NCBI RefSeq assembly: GCF_024139115.2
Contig: NC_085141.1
Span: 32,379,242 to 32,443,241 of the forward strand
DNA: 64,000 nt
From: Armigeres subalbatus
Lineage: Eukaryota; Arthropoda; Insecta; Diptera; Culicidae
Reading direction: 5' to 3'
Shown here: one piece after another, positions 56,001-64,000 of the stretch
Position numbering within the stretch: position 1 is the stretch's first letter
Layout: each line of letters opens with the position of its first letter
Program-made: the position numbers and the translations under genes
The notes under the pieces: model-generated
Databases searched by the model: none
Seen by the model: only the letters and a program-made list of their open reading frames with translations
What the model was told of the DNA's origin: nothing

Positions 56001-56329
56001 GCGTCGTACGGACTGTTGGAAATCTCAAAATTGATGTTTTGTTTTATTCTAGGTGAGGTGTTTTGTTCAATATAGAAGTTATACTTCCACTTGCTGAATC
56101 ATACAGCCTCAAGCCCACTTGATTTTCGTTTTCAACTTAATTCATGTTGATATTAATGTTGGACTTCCGATCTTTTCTTGAGCCACTTGTGCTGAGTGAA
56201 AACTGGAAGTTTTTTTTTTGAAGATACTGATCATGTTGTTGTGAGGAAAATTGTTCCTTTGGTGATTGTGCGTCAGGCCATCATTCACAAATTACGTAGC
56301 GCTTTAAGGAGGAGAGGGGTCTGATAGAT
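53064..56329. other. AT-rich intergenic or first-intron DNA, no gene identified
   Basis: About 3.3 kb. A minus-strand frame of 73 residues at 54252-54473 sits in a GC-richer patch with two Asn-X-Thr sites, but it has no TM helix and poor splice sites, so I do not call it an opsin exon. Nothing else stands out. Confidence 0.4.
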
Positions 56330-57235
56330 TGTAGGGGAGACTGGGTAGACTTGATCCCCTTTTATGATTTCCGATGTATCACAGCCAAAAAGGAATAAAC
56401 ATACGTGATTTCCACACAGACTCTCTAAGAAATATAATATTCAACTTTACTGATGTATGACAGTCCTTAAATTATTGCTGTTATTGATACACAATCGATT
56501 TTTTGGAGTGCTGTCAAAAATTTACTTTGAAAATTTTCGGGGGAAATTGATCCTTCTCCAAGAACTTGCTTTGATAAAATTAGAAAGATGACCTCAGATT
56601 TTTTCAATATTTTTCCTTCAAAATACGCGGAATTTTCGAATTGCTGTGCGTTTACTTGAACGATTTTCGTTATTGAATTCGACAGCTCATGCCATTCAAA
56701 AATTTGGGGAGACGTGATCCCTTTTCTATGATATCTATGCAATAAATAATTTTTCCTGCCAACCCTTCATCAAGTCTGTCAAATCTACAAAAAATTAGAA
56801 GAATTTTTTTGAATTTTTTCGCCAAATTTTTGTATGGGTGACTAACGGGGGATCAACTGTCCCCATATTGAGGTAATAACTTCAAATCCAAATATCCTAA
56901 AACTTTGATGGAATGTTGACATTTACATCAGTACAGATCATAGAGCCTATTTATGGCTTTGTGTTGTGAAAAAACGAAAGCATTTGGTCATTGTTATGAA
57001 AAGTGGTTCAAATTTTGCTAGGCCAATAAAAAATTGTTTAGGAAGGTCAAAACATACAAATCGACCTGCAGAATAAATAAGGTTGTCAATCCAGAAAATA
57101 ACTCACCACATAAAGGTGATTTGTCTAGAGAATCTATACTAAAAAATACGCTAGAACAAAACTAATTTAGTTCGCGCTAAAACAGGTGGTGATCAAGTCT
57201 CCCCGGGGATCAAGTCTCCCCACCTCCCCCTACAC
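56330..57235. mobile_element. Non-autonomous TIR element, about 900 bp
   Basis: Left end TGTAGGGGAGACTGGGTAGA then CTTGATCCCC; right end is the inverse of TGTAGGGGGAGGTGGGGAGA then CTTGATCCCC (57199-57235). An additional GGTGATCAAGTCTCCCC copy precedes the right end. Internal sequence contains ATTTGGGGAGACGTGATCCC (56701), a diverged copy of the end. No transposase is seen. Flanking AAATTACGTAGCG and CACGTTACGCGAG suggest it sits inside an older dispersed element. Confidence 0.7.
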
Positions 57236-57499
57236 GTTACGCGAGAGCCATCCTGGTAACTAGCACGGTCAGCAGAGCCCGATTGGTTGCTTTCTCGCTT
57301 TCCGCATCACGTTTGATGTTTGTATGGTAATTAGTATGGGCTAGGCAACGTACATTTTTACATTTTCAGAGGTTTCAGTTCACGGTAAACCAAGTGGCAC
57401 ATTGAGTTAAAATATAACCTCAAGAATGCCGAAGAACTTTACTGAAGAAGGTACGCTGCTGGAACGTCCGCAAAAAAAGTTATAACGATTCGAAGTTTA
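57236..57499. other. Spacer between TIR element and tandem array, no gene
   Basis: GC-richer for 120 bp (57240-57310), probably the other half of the older element interrupted at 56330; then AT-rich. Confidence 0.4.
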
Positions 57500-57631
57500 A
57501 TTTTTTTGCCTTTCTCGTATACTAAGTATACGGTAAAGGCTATATGATCGCTCCAAAAACAAACTTTTTATAGAAGGCCCGGAGACCCATAGTGTTATAT
57601 ACCAATCGACTCAGTTCGACGAATTGAGGTG

Positions 57632-57632
<1 letters not shown>

Positions 57633-57680
<48 letters not shown>

Positions 57681-57706
57681 TGTGTATGTGTGTGTGTGTG
57701 TGTGCG
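57633..57706 (+). repeat. (GT)n microsatellite in header 1
   Basis: About 74 bp of GT with two TATG interruptions. Confidence 0.95.
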
Positions 57707-58612
57707 CAAAACTACTAAAAAAATGTCACTCATTTTTCGGGCACTTATCCTCAACCGATTTGCTCGCAACAAGTTGCATTCGACGCAGAATCCTGTCCCA
57801 TTGTTTCCTATTTGAAATTGGCTAGATCGGACTATGGGATCAGAAGTTATGGCCAAAATACAAATTCATACAAAAAAATCGCGTAAAAATGTCACTCATT
57901 TTTCGGGCACTTATCCTTAACCGATTTGCTCGCAACAAGTTGCATTCGACGCAGAATCCTGTCCCATTGTTTCCTATTTGAAATTGGCTAGATCGGACTA
58001 TGGGATCGAGAGTTATGGCCAAAATACAAATTCATACAAAAAATCGCGTAAAAATGTCTCTCATTTTTCGGGCACTTATCCTTAACCGATTTGCTCGCAA
58101 CAAGTTGCATTCGACGCAGAATCCTGTCTCATTGTTTCCTATTTGAAATTGGCTAGATCGGACTATGGGATCAGGAGTTATGGCCAAAATACAAATTCAT
58201 ACATTATTCTCAACCGATTTGCTCGCAACAAATTGCATTCGACGCAGAATCCTGTCTCAATGTTTCCTATTTGAAATTGGCTAGATCGGACTATGGGATC
58301 AGAAGTTATGGCCAAAATACAAATTCATACGAAAAAATCGCGTAAAAAATGTCACTCATTTCTCGGGCACTTATCCTTAACCGATTTGCATGCAACAAAT
58401 TGCATTCGACGCAGAATCCTGTACCATTGTTTCCTATCTGAAATTGGTCAGATCGGACTATGGGATCGAAAATTATACCATTTTGCCTTTCTCGTATACT
58501 AAGTATACGGTAAAGGCTATATGATCGCTCCAAAAACAAACTTTTTATAGAAGGCCCGCAGACCCATAGTGTTATATACCAATCGAATCAGTTCGACGAA
58601 TTGAGGTGATGT

Positions 58613-58667
58613 CTGTGTGTGTGTGTGTGTGTGTGTATGTGTGTGTGTATGTGTGTGTGTGTGTGCG
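58613..58667 (+). repeat. (GT)n microsatellite in header 2
   Basis: About 55 bp of GT with the same two TATG interruptions as header 1, indicating duplication of header and microsatellite together. Confidence 0.95.
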
Positions 58668-59611
58668 CAAAACTACTATAAAAAATGTCACTCATTTTTC
58701 AGGCACTTATCCTCAACCGATTTGCTCGCAACAAGTTGCATTCGACGCAGAATCCTGTCCCATTGTTTCCTATTTGAAATTGGCTAGATCGGACTATGGG
58801 ATCAGAAGTTATGGCCAAAATACAAATTCATACAAAAAAATCGCGTAAAAAATGTCACTCATTTTTCGGGCACTTATCCTTAGCCGATTTGCTCGCAACA
58901 AGTTGCATTCGACGCAGAATCCTGTCCCATTGTTTCCTATTTGAAATTGGCTAGATCGGACTATGGGATCGAGAGTTATGGCCAAAATACAAATTCATAC
59001 AAAAAAATCGCGTAGAAAATGTCACTCATTTTTCGGGCACTTATCCTTAACCGATTTGCTCGCAACAAGTTGCATTCGACGCAGAATCCTGTCCCATTGT
59101 TTCCTATTTGAAATTGGCTAGATCGGACTATGGGATCAGGAGTTATGGCCAAAATACAAATTCATACAAACAAAATTGCGTAAAAAATGTCACTCATTTT
59201 TCGGGCACTTATTCTCAACCGATTTGCTCGCAACAAATTGCATTCGACGCAGAATCCTGTCTCATTGTTTCCTATTTGAAATTGGCTAGATCGGACTATG
59301 GGATCAGAAGTTATGGCCAAAATACAAATTCATACAAAAAAATCGCGTAAAAAATGTCACTCATTTTTCGGGCACTTATTCTCAACCGATTTGCTCGCAA
59401 CAAGTTGCATTCGACGCAGAATCCTGTCCCGTTGTTTCCTATTGAAAATTGGCCATATCGGACTATGGGATCGAAAATTATACCATTTGCCTTTCTCGTA
59501 TACTAAGTATACGGTAAAGGCTATATGATCGCTCCAAAACAAACTTTTTATAGAAGGCCTGAGACCCATAGTGTTATATACCAATCGACTCAGTTCGACG
59601 AATTGAGGTGA

Positions 59612-59614
<3 letters not shown>

Positions 59615-59701
<87 letters not shown>
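59615..59701 (+). repeat. (GT)n microsatellite in header 3
   Basis: About 87 bp of pure GT, lacking the interruptions of headers 1 and 2. Confidence 0.95.
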
Positions 59702-59702
<1 letters not shown>

Positions 59703-60550
59703 AAAACTACTCAACAAAATGTCACTCATTTTTCGGGCACTTATCCTCAACCATACCAACCAGTTGCATTCGACGCAGAATCCTGTCCCATTGTTTCCTA
59801 TTTGAAATTGGTCAGATCGGACTATGGGATCAAAAGTTATGGCCAAAACACAAATTCATACGAAAAAATCGTGTAAAAAATGTCACTCATTTTTCGGGCA
59901 CTTATCCTCAACCGATTTGCTCGCAACAAGTTGCATTCGACGCAGAATCCTGTCCCATTGTTTCCTATTTGAAATTGGCCAGATCGGACTATGGGATCGA
60001 AAGTTATGACCGAAATACCTTTTTTCATAAAAATCACAAAAAAATGTCACCTATTTTTCGGACACCTAACCTTAATCGATTCACACGCAACAAGTTGCAT
60101 TCGACGCAGAATCCTGTCCCATTGTTTCCTTTTGAAAATTGGCTAGATCGGACTATTGGATCGGAAGTTATGGCCGAAACACCATTTAAGCCTTTTTATA
60201 CGAAAAGGCTGTATGTTCGCTCCAAAAACCAAACTTTTACAGAAGGCCTGGAGACCCATAGTGTTATATACCAATCGATTCAGCTCGACGAACTGAGATG
60301 ACGTCTCTGTCTCCCACTTCATACGGGAGTTTGGCAGAAAGACGGTCATGAGATTTATATCATAACAAATATTGCCCTCCGCTCGCGTGATGGGAATGAC
60401 ATCTTCGTTTTATTTTTGTGTAGTCGGAGCTTCAGTTCAACTAACATCCAAAAGTGATATCCTTAAAATATATGACTGGGTGAAATAACCAGGGTTATGT
60501 ACGTCAAAAAGATTGGAAAAGGAAACAAAAATGTCGAAATTCTTATTAGC

Positions 60551-60740
60551 ATATTGTAGATCAAGCTGAAAACCGAACCGAGGTCCCGCGAAATCGCATT
60601 TTCTCGCATTTCCGGATGTTGCAACTGCATCGCGAGTAGTGCGCAACTGTGCCATAGTCGGGCACCACTCGCGATGCAGTTGCGACATCCGGAAATGGGA
60701 CAAAATATGATTTTCGGTTTTCAACTGGATCTACAATATC
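60551..60740. mobile_element. Foldback MITE nested in the family A derivative
   Basis: Left arm ATATTGTAGATCAAGCTGAA then ATTTCCGGATGTTGCAACTG and CATCGCGAGTAGTG; right arm the inverse CACTCGCGATGCAGTTGCGA then CATCCGGAAATG and TTCAACTGGATCTACAATAT. Arms of about 80 bp with a loop near 60645-60662. Confidence 0.85.
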
Positions 60741-60890
60741 TTTGCCATAAATAATCTGATTTTCATAGAACGGACAAAGAAATTTGTCTTTTTTACTCCT
60801 AGCCACTAGCTCATCTTTTTTCAAGCACACACATTTTACGAAGGTCGAGAAAGGCACCATCACCGCTAGGTGGATTAATCTGGGTTTTTA

Positions 60891-61318
60891 TTCATATATT
60901 TATTTGGTAGGCGGCACTCTGTGTTCTTAACCGCTACTGTGCCGAGATCTACTGTGGTATTCTCTGCTGTACAGAATCCACACAGAATCTATTTTTAGAT
61001 TTCCATTTCCATTATTGTTGTCGTTGCCAGTCCATCTCATCGTGAGTCCATTGTGTCTGTTTGTCCATGTCGTGTATCCAATAATCGTTGCATTGTTCGG
61101 TTGCCATTTATCCGGGTAACGTTGGAGGAATGCCTCCGAGAAGAACAAGTTGCCAGTCGTCGTCAGGCAGCCGTGACGGTGAGGCGCGTTCCCCAAAACG
61201 CCTCCGTATGAGCTGCGGATCCGGCGACTGACGAGGGTTTGGTGGAGGGGCTGGGAATCGAACCCATGACCATTCGCTTGTAAGGTGAAAGTGTAGCCAA
61301 CTACGCTACGGGACCCCC
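60891..61318 (-). mobile_element. tRNA-derived SINE, full-length looking
   Basis: On the minus strand the head (61237-61318) reads CGTAGCGTAGTTGGCTACAC (A box), a TTCACCTTACAAGCGAA anticodon arm with a TAC triplet, and GGTCATGGGTTCGATTCCCA (B box), recalling tRNA-Val. The acceptor stem cannot pair, so it is not a working tRNA. A body of about 330 bp follows and ends in AAATAAATATATGAATAAAA, an A/T-rich tail. It is inserted right at the family A end. A Feilai-like SINE is possible; not verified. The 89-residue frame inside is fortuitous. Confidence 0.75.
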
Positions 61319-61580
61319 CTCTTAAAAGTTAAATTGTTCAAACCCTATGCAAAAAAAGCAGGCTAATGGTTCGTCTGCCTCCGTCCCGATAAACAACCTG
61401 GCAGGAGTCCGGTAACGCTCAACACCTGTCACCTACACCGGTGAATAATAGGTCTAGATGCACCATTCCTTATTTACGCCGATCCGGCTCTGAACACGGT
61501 GCTATAAGGCACCCATGGGATCATAAGAGGCGACTATCTACAACAGGTAGGGATAACGGCACGGAGGGGGGACCTTTTAA

Positions 61581-63535
61581 CATGGAAACAAATTCTACAA
61601 ACAACGAAGGAGAAGGCGGGGCGAATGTTTTCGCAATACGTGGGAAGGTGCAACGATCTCTAGTGATGTCGCAGGCCAAGACTTCTGAGAACCAAGCCGG
61701 CCAACAGGAGCTAGGATCCGAGAGAAGGGTGTCTACCCAAAAATAGTAAAATAGTGCTACTCAGGAGGAGCTACAACTTGGGAGGTCCAACCTGATGGAG
61801 GTGCGGAAGCGAGACAACTAGCATCATAACTTCGTGAAGGACAAGTACAATGTTCACACGAAGATCAAGTCCACCGTTAAAGCTGCTGAAAACGAACAGA
61901 ACGCGCTCAAAAGAAGAGCGGAATCAGCTGAAAAAGCACTGAAAGATCCATACAACCAGACTTGACAAAACTATTCACACTCGCTAGAGCCAAATAAAAT
62001 CATCAAATGCTGTCTTCGCATCCTCACAATTGAGTGGAAGCGTAAAAAAGTAGAGGTACAAAAAACAGAGGGAAGAAAAGCAAAATAAAAACACATGTGA
62101 GTGAGGCGTTGGGCGAAAGAGCACTCATTGAGCCTCCGGAGCGACGCTTTGTATGTGAAAAAAATCTTGGAGGCTGCTTTGAGTGCGAGTGTAAGTGAGT
62201 GACGTACCACAAGTAAAAGATGAACAGATAGACTCGCTCTTGTTTTGCGACGCACAAGCTCGGATTTAATGATGCACAATGTTGTGAGTTTTGATGCTTA
62301 TTTCGCCTCCCCAAAAAAACCCTTGCCCTCGGTCATTTTCTACTCCGCGAGGAGTTTTTGTCAAGCCTGCATACAACAGCCGAGGCACTGCAAACACCAA
62401 TGAGCATCCGAAATACTCGCACGGAGAAGCGAAGCAGGGACTCTCCAGGAGAGCAGGAAGTCCCGAAGAAGCAGCGAAACGTGCAAGGTTGTGCTAGCAT
62501 ACTGAAGGAAGGCGTCAAGAATGGTGATTGGAAAACCATGGAAAGTCAGCGGGAGAAGAGAAAGAAGCAGAAGGAGAACGTGGAAAAGAAGAAGGATCAG
62601 AAAAAAAAAAGAAAAACATCGCTCTTCTCGTGAGAGGATCAAGGGGGACGCCTTGATTGTCGAAGTAAGTGACATGACGACATACGCAGCGATCTTGCGG
62701 AAGGTAAGAGAGGACCCGGTGCTCAAGGACTTGGGTGAAAAAGTGGTGAGGACTAGGCGTACTCAGAAGGGGGAATTGCTGTTCGAGCTGAAGAAGGATC
62801 CCTCGGTCAAGTTCTCGGCTATCATTGCCAATTTCTTAGGTAGTGAAGGAAACGTAAGAGCTTTAACGCAGGAGGCAGTGGTCGAGTGCAGAGACCTGGA
62901 CGAGATTACTACGGTAGATGAACTGAGGGATGCACTGACCTCACAATGCACACCTGGCGAAGTTCACATGACCATTCGGCTGAGGAAAGCGTACGGTGGT
63001 ACGCAAATAGCCTATTGCATTCGACTGTGATTTAATGCTTTAGAGATGGCTTTCCAGTCTTGACAAAATCAAAACACTGTTATTTAATCTTGTCCAAGAT
63101 TGAAGGACAATATTAAATAACAGTGTTTTGATTTTATCAAGATTGAAAAGCCATCTCTAAAGTACGGAAATATTAGCGATACGACCTCCGGTAGACGCTG
63201 CCAACAAAATGGTTGAGATGGGCAAGGTAAAAGTCGGATGGTCGGTGTGTCCGTTGAGACTCACTCCTCGATGCACCAAACAGATGGAGTGATGCTTCAA
63301 ATGTATGGCGTTTGGACACCAGGCGCGAAACTGCAGTGGCCTGGACAGATCCGGTTTTTGTTGGAAATGTGGTGGAGAAGGACACGTTGCTAGAGACTGC
63401 ACGAAGCAACCAAGATGCCTGCTCTGTAAACCGGAGAACGGAAACGACCGTATGACGGTTAGGCTTCCAATGCCCTGCCTACAAGAAGGCGATGGCGGGC
63501 CGAGATTAATTGAGATAATAATCAAGTTAATCTGA
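61581..63535 (+). pseudogene. R1-clade ORF1, second copy, interrupted
   Basis: Starts METNSTNNEGEGG at 61581. After stops and shifts come the coiled-coil-like AAENEQNALKRRAESAEKAL (61880-61940), a basic Lys-rich stretch (62470-62630), GDALIVEVSDMTTYAAILRK with TRRTQKGELLFELKKD (62649-62810), CRDLDEITTVDEL (62890) and GGTQIA (62996). The frame is broken by the foldback and resumes IRPPVDAANKMVEM at 63178, then KVKVGWSVCP, CFKCMAFGHQARNC (63297-63338), CWKCGGEGHVARDC and CLLC zinc-binding blocks. Block order equals ORF1 at 5086-6761. Not functional. Confidence 0.82.
63038..63162. mobile_element. 125-bp foldback element splitting ORF1
   Basis: CTTTAGAGATGGCTTTCCAG and AAAATCAAAACACTGTTATT on the left; AATAACAGTGTTTTGATTTT and CCATCTCTAAAG on the right. 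Arms of about 58 bp, with one or two mismatches each 20 bp. The reading frame of ORF1 is collinear on both sides once the insert and some flanking bases are removed. Confidence 0.9.
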
Positions 63536-63775
63536 ATCATTGCAACACTGCACAGCAACTGTTGTGGCAGTCGACAACAGAAGCAATGTTTGATTTGTCA
63601 ATTATTGCTGAACCGTATCGGATCACTTCTGACCACGACGACTGGGTGGCGGATTCATTGGGGACTGTAACTATCCAAGTGATGGGCACCTATCCAAGAG
63701 GTAGTAGACAGCCCAAGCGAAGGTTTCGTAGTCGCCAAATTAACGGGATCTTTGTGTGTGGCTGTTACCACACCC
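63531..63775 (+). pseudogene. R1-clade ORF2 start, second copy, truncated
   Basis: Reads LNHCNTAQQLLWQSTTEA then FDLSIIAEPYR and GIFVCGCYHTPSP, matching the endonuclease N-terminus at 6752 (LNHCDAAQQLL, IIADPYR, FFCSCYAPP). Ends where a C15 run and a foldback start. Only about 80 residues of endonuclease are present; the catalytic GDFN and SDH parts are absent from the window. Confidence 0.8.
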
Positions 63776-63780
63776 CATCA

Positions 63781-63803
63781 CCCCCCCCCCCCCCCGGGGG
63801 GGG
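63781..63803 (+). repeat. C15G8 homopolymer junction
   Basis: Fifteen C then eight G at the border between the R1-clade ORF2 and the foldback element. Length of such runs is unreliable in assemblies. Confidence 0.85.
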
Positions 63804-64000
63804 CTTAAGGTCACTCCTGACAGAATCCAAGTTTCAAAGTGCTCGCGTTTTCGGGGGCACAACACTCTATACGGAGGCGGCGGATAACTGTCATTTTTGT
63901 TAATTCAGCTTTGCTGTGTCGCAGCATGCGTGAAAAAATGAAAATGACAGTTGTGCGTTGCTTCCGTATCGAGTGTTGTGCCCCCGAAAACGCGAGTACG
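63796..64000. mobile_element. Foldback MITE (GCTCGCGTTTTCGG / ATACGGAGG family), copy 2, cut by window end
   Basis: Left arm TCACTCCTGACAGAATCCAA, AAAGTGCTCGCGTTTTCGGG and CACAACACTCTATACGG; right arm TTCCGTATCGAGTGTTGTGC then CCCCGAAAACGCGAGTAC. Shares arms with 23756-23920. The rest of the right arm would lie beyond 64000. Confidence 0.8.

Larger units (their letters stand above)
57716..60170. repeat. About 165-bp monomer array
   Basis: Each monomer has AATGTCACTCATTTTTCGGG, CACTTATCCT(C/T)AACCGATTT, GCTCGCAACAAGTTGCATTC, GACGCAGAATCCTGTCCCAT and a GGACTATGGGATC(A/G)(G/A)(A/G)AGTTATGG block. Monomer starts: about 57722, 57887, 58052, 58345, 58685, 58850, 59020, 59188, 59352, 59718, 59880 and 60044; one truncated unit lies at 58206. 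The reverse complement of the middle block matches the single segment in family A copies at 4715-4780 and 33055-33125. Confidence 0.85.
57500..60889. repeat. Family A derivative expanded into a higher-order tandem array
   Basis: Three header blocks start at 57508, 58485 and 59489 (GCCTTTCTCGTATACTAAGT, then CTATATGATCGCTCC, AACTTTTTATAGAAGG, CCATAGTGTTATATACCAAT and a GT microsatellite), with a diverged fourth at 60190. After each header come 3-5 monomers of about 165 bp. The right edge (60841-60889) is the inverse of the family A start: GAGAAAGGCACCATCACCGC then TAGGTGGATTAATCTGGG. So the complete unit is bounded by GCCTTTCTCG inverted ends. Cys/Val and His/Thr frames are GT artefacts. Confidence 0.8.
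61330..63775 (+). mobile_element. Second R1-clade non-LTR retrotransposon, 3' part cut by a foldback element
   Basis: Same architecture as the element at 4869: GC-rich 5' region (61330-61580), ORF1 with zinc knuckles, start of ORF2. ORF1 is in at least four frames and contains a foldback (63038-63162). The segment 61970-62325 does not look like ORF1 and may be another insertion. ORF2 stops at about 63775, where a foldback begins. Related to, but clearly diverged from, the first element. Confidence 0.8.

Noticed and set aside
57611..60349. Frames with Cys-Val or Thr-His runs
   Set aside because: GT microsatellites and repeated monomers, not genes.
60927..61196. 89-residue frame inside the SINE
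   Set aside because: SINEs are non-coding; no start or domain support.
61237..61318. tRNA-Val gene
   Set aside because: A and B boxes are good, but the acceptor stem does not pair and a SINE body follows immediately.
1..64000. Endogenous viral fragments, CRISPR arrays, operons, rRNA
   Set aside because: I looked for flavivirus- and rhabdovirus-like protein blocks in the open frames and saw none; direct repeats here are not spacer-separated arrays; gene content and introns are eukaryotic. A protein search could still reveal short viral relics.

Overview
The window looks like nuclear DNA of a culicine mosquito, most likely Aedes. Four things suggest this: huge AT-rich introns, an unusually high load of degenerate non-LTR retrotransposons (R1 clade, Jockey clade, ORF1-only CR1-like and an unassigned LINE family), tRNA-derived SINEs with many foldback/MITE elements, and one host gene, an arthropod ciliary-type opsin. 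Species is inferred, not proven. There is no sign of prokaryotic sequence, CRISPR, rRNA or a genuine tRNA gene.

The only host gene I can support is the ciliary opsin (pteropsin-like) on the minus strand. Its coding exons lie at 49150-49309, 43516-43711, 24548-24680 and 16022-16642. All junctions are GT-AG with matching phase. Together they encode transmembrane segments 2-7, including the retinal-binding lysine, NPIIY and a Glu181-type counterion. The first exon (N-terminus plus TM1) was not found and probably lies beyond the identifiable part of the window. The three introns (about 5.4, 18.8 and 7.9 kb) are filled with repeats.

Layout: 1-905 holds tandem repeats; 1842-3440 a LINE reverse-transcriptase relic; 4275-10425 an interspersed repeat carrying an R1-clade retrotransposon in its (ACAY)n microsatellite; 10546-11870 a GGCCGAAT-flanked pyrimidine tract; 12301-14420 and 17170-21660 a 24-bp minisatellite on both sides of the last opsin exon; 23756-23920 a foldback element. 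The large intron (24681-43515) carries MITEs, a second GGCCGAAT/purine element, a second copy of the LINE of 1842-3440, a complex repeat at 34960-38990, a SINE and an ORF1-only half-LINE with an intact PHD-finger protein. The next intron carries foldbacks, a large block-inverted GGCCGAAA array and other tandem repeats.

Upstream of the known opsin exons lie a decayed Jockey-clade LINE (49504-52660), a MITE, about 3.3 kb of AT-rich DNA, a nested TIR element, a 3.4-kb higher-order tandem array (57500-60890), a tRNA-derived SINE and a second R1-clade element (61330-63775) broken by one foldback and cut at the window end by another. The links within the window are mainly family relations between elements: the 57.7-60.2 kb array monomer derives from a segment present once in the repeats at 4275 and 32797; the foldbacks at 23756 and 63796 are one family; and the MITEs at 15064 and 52857 are one family.
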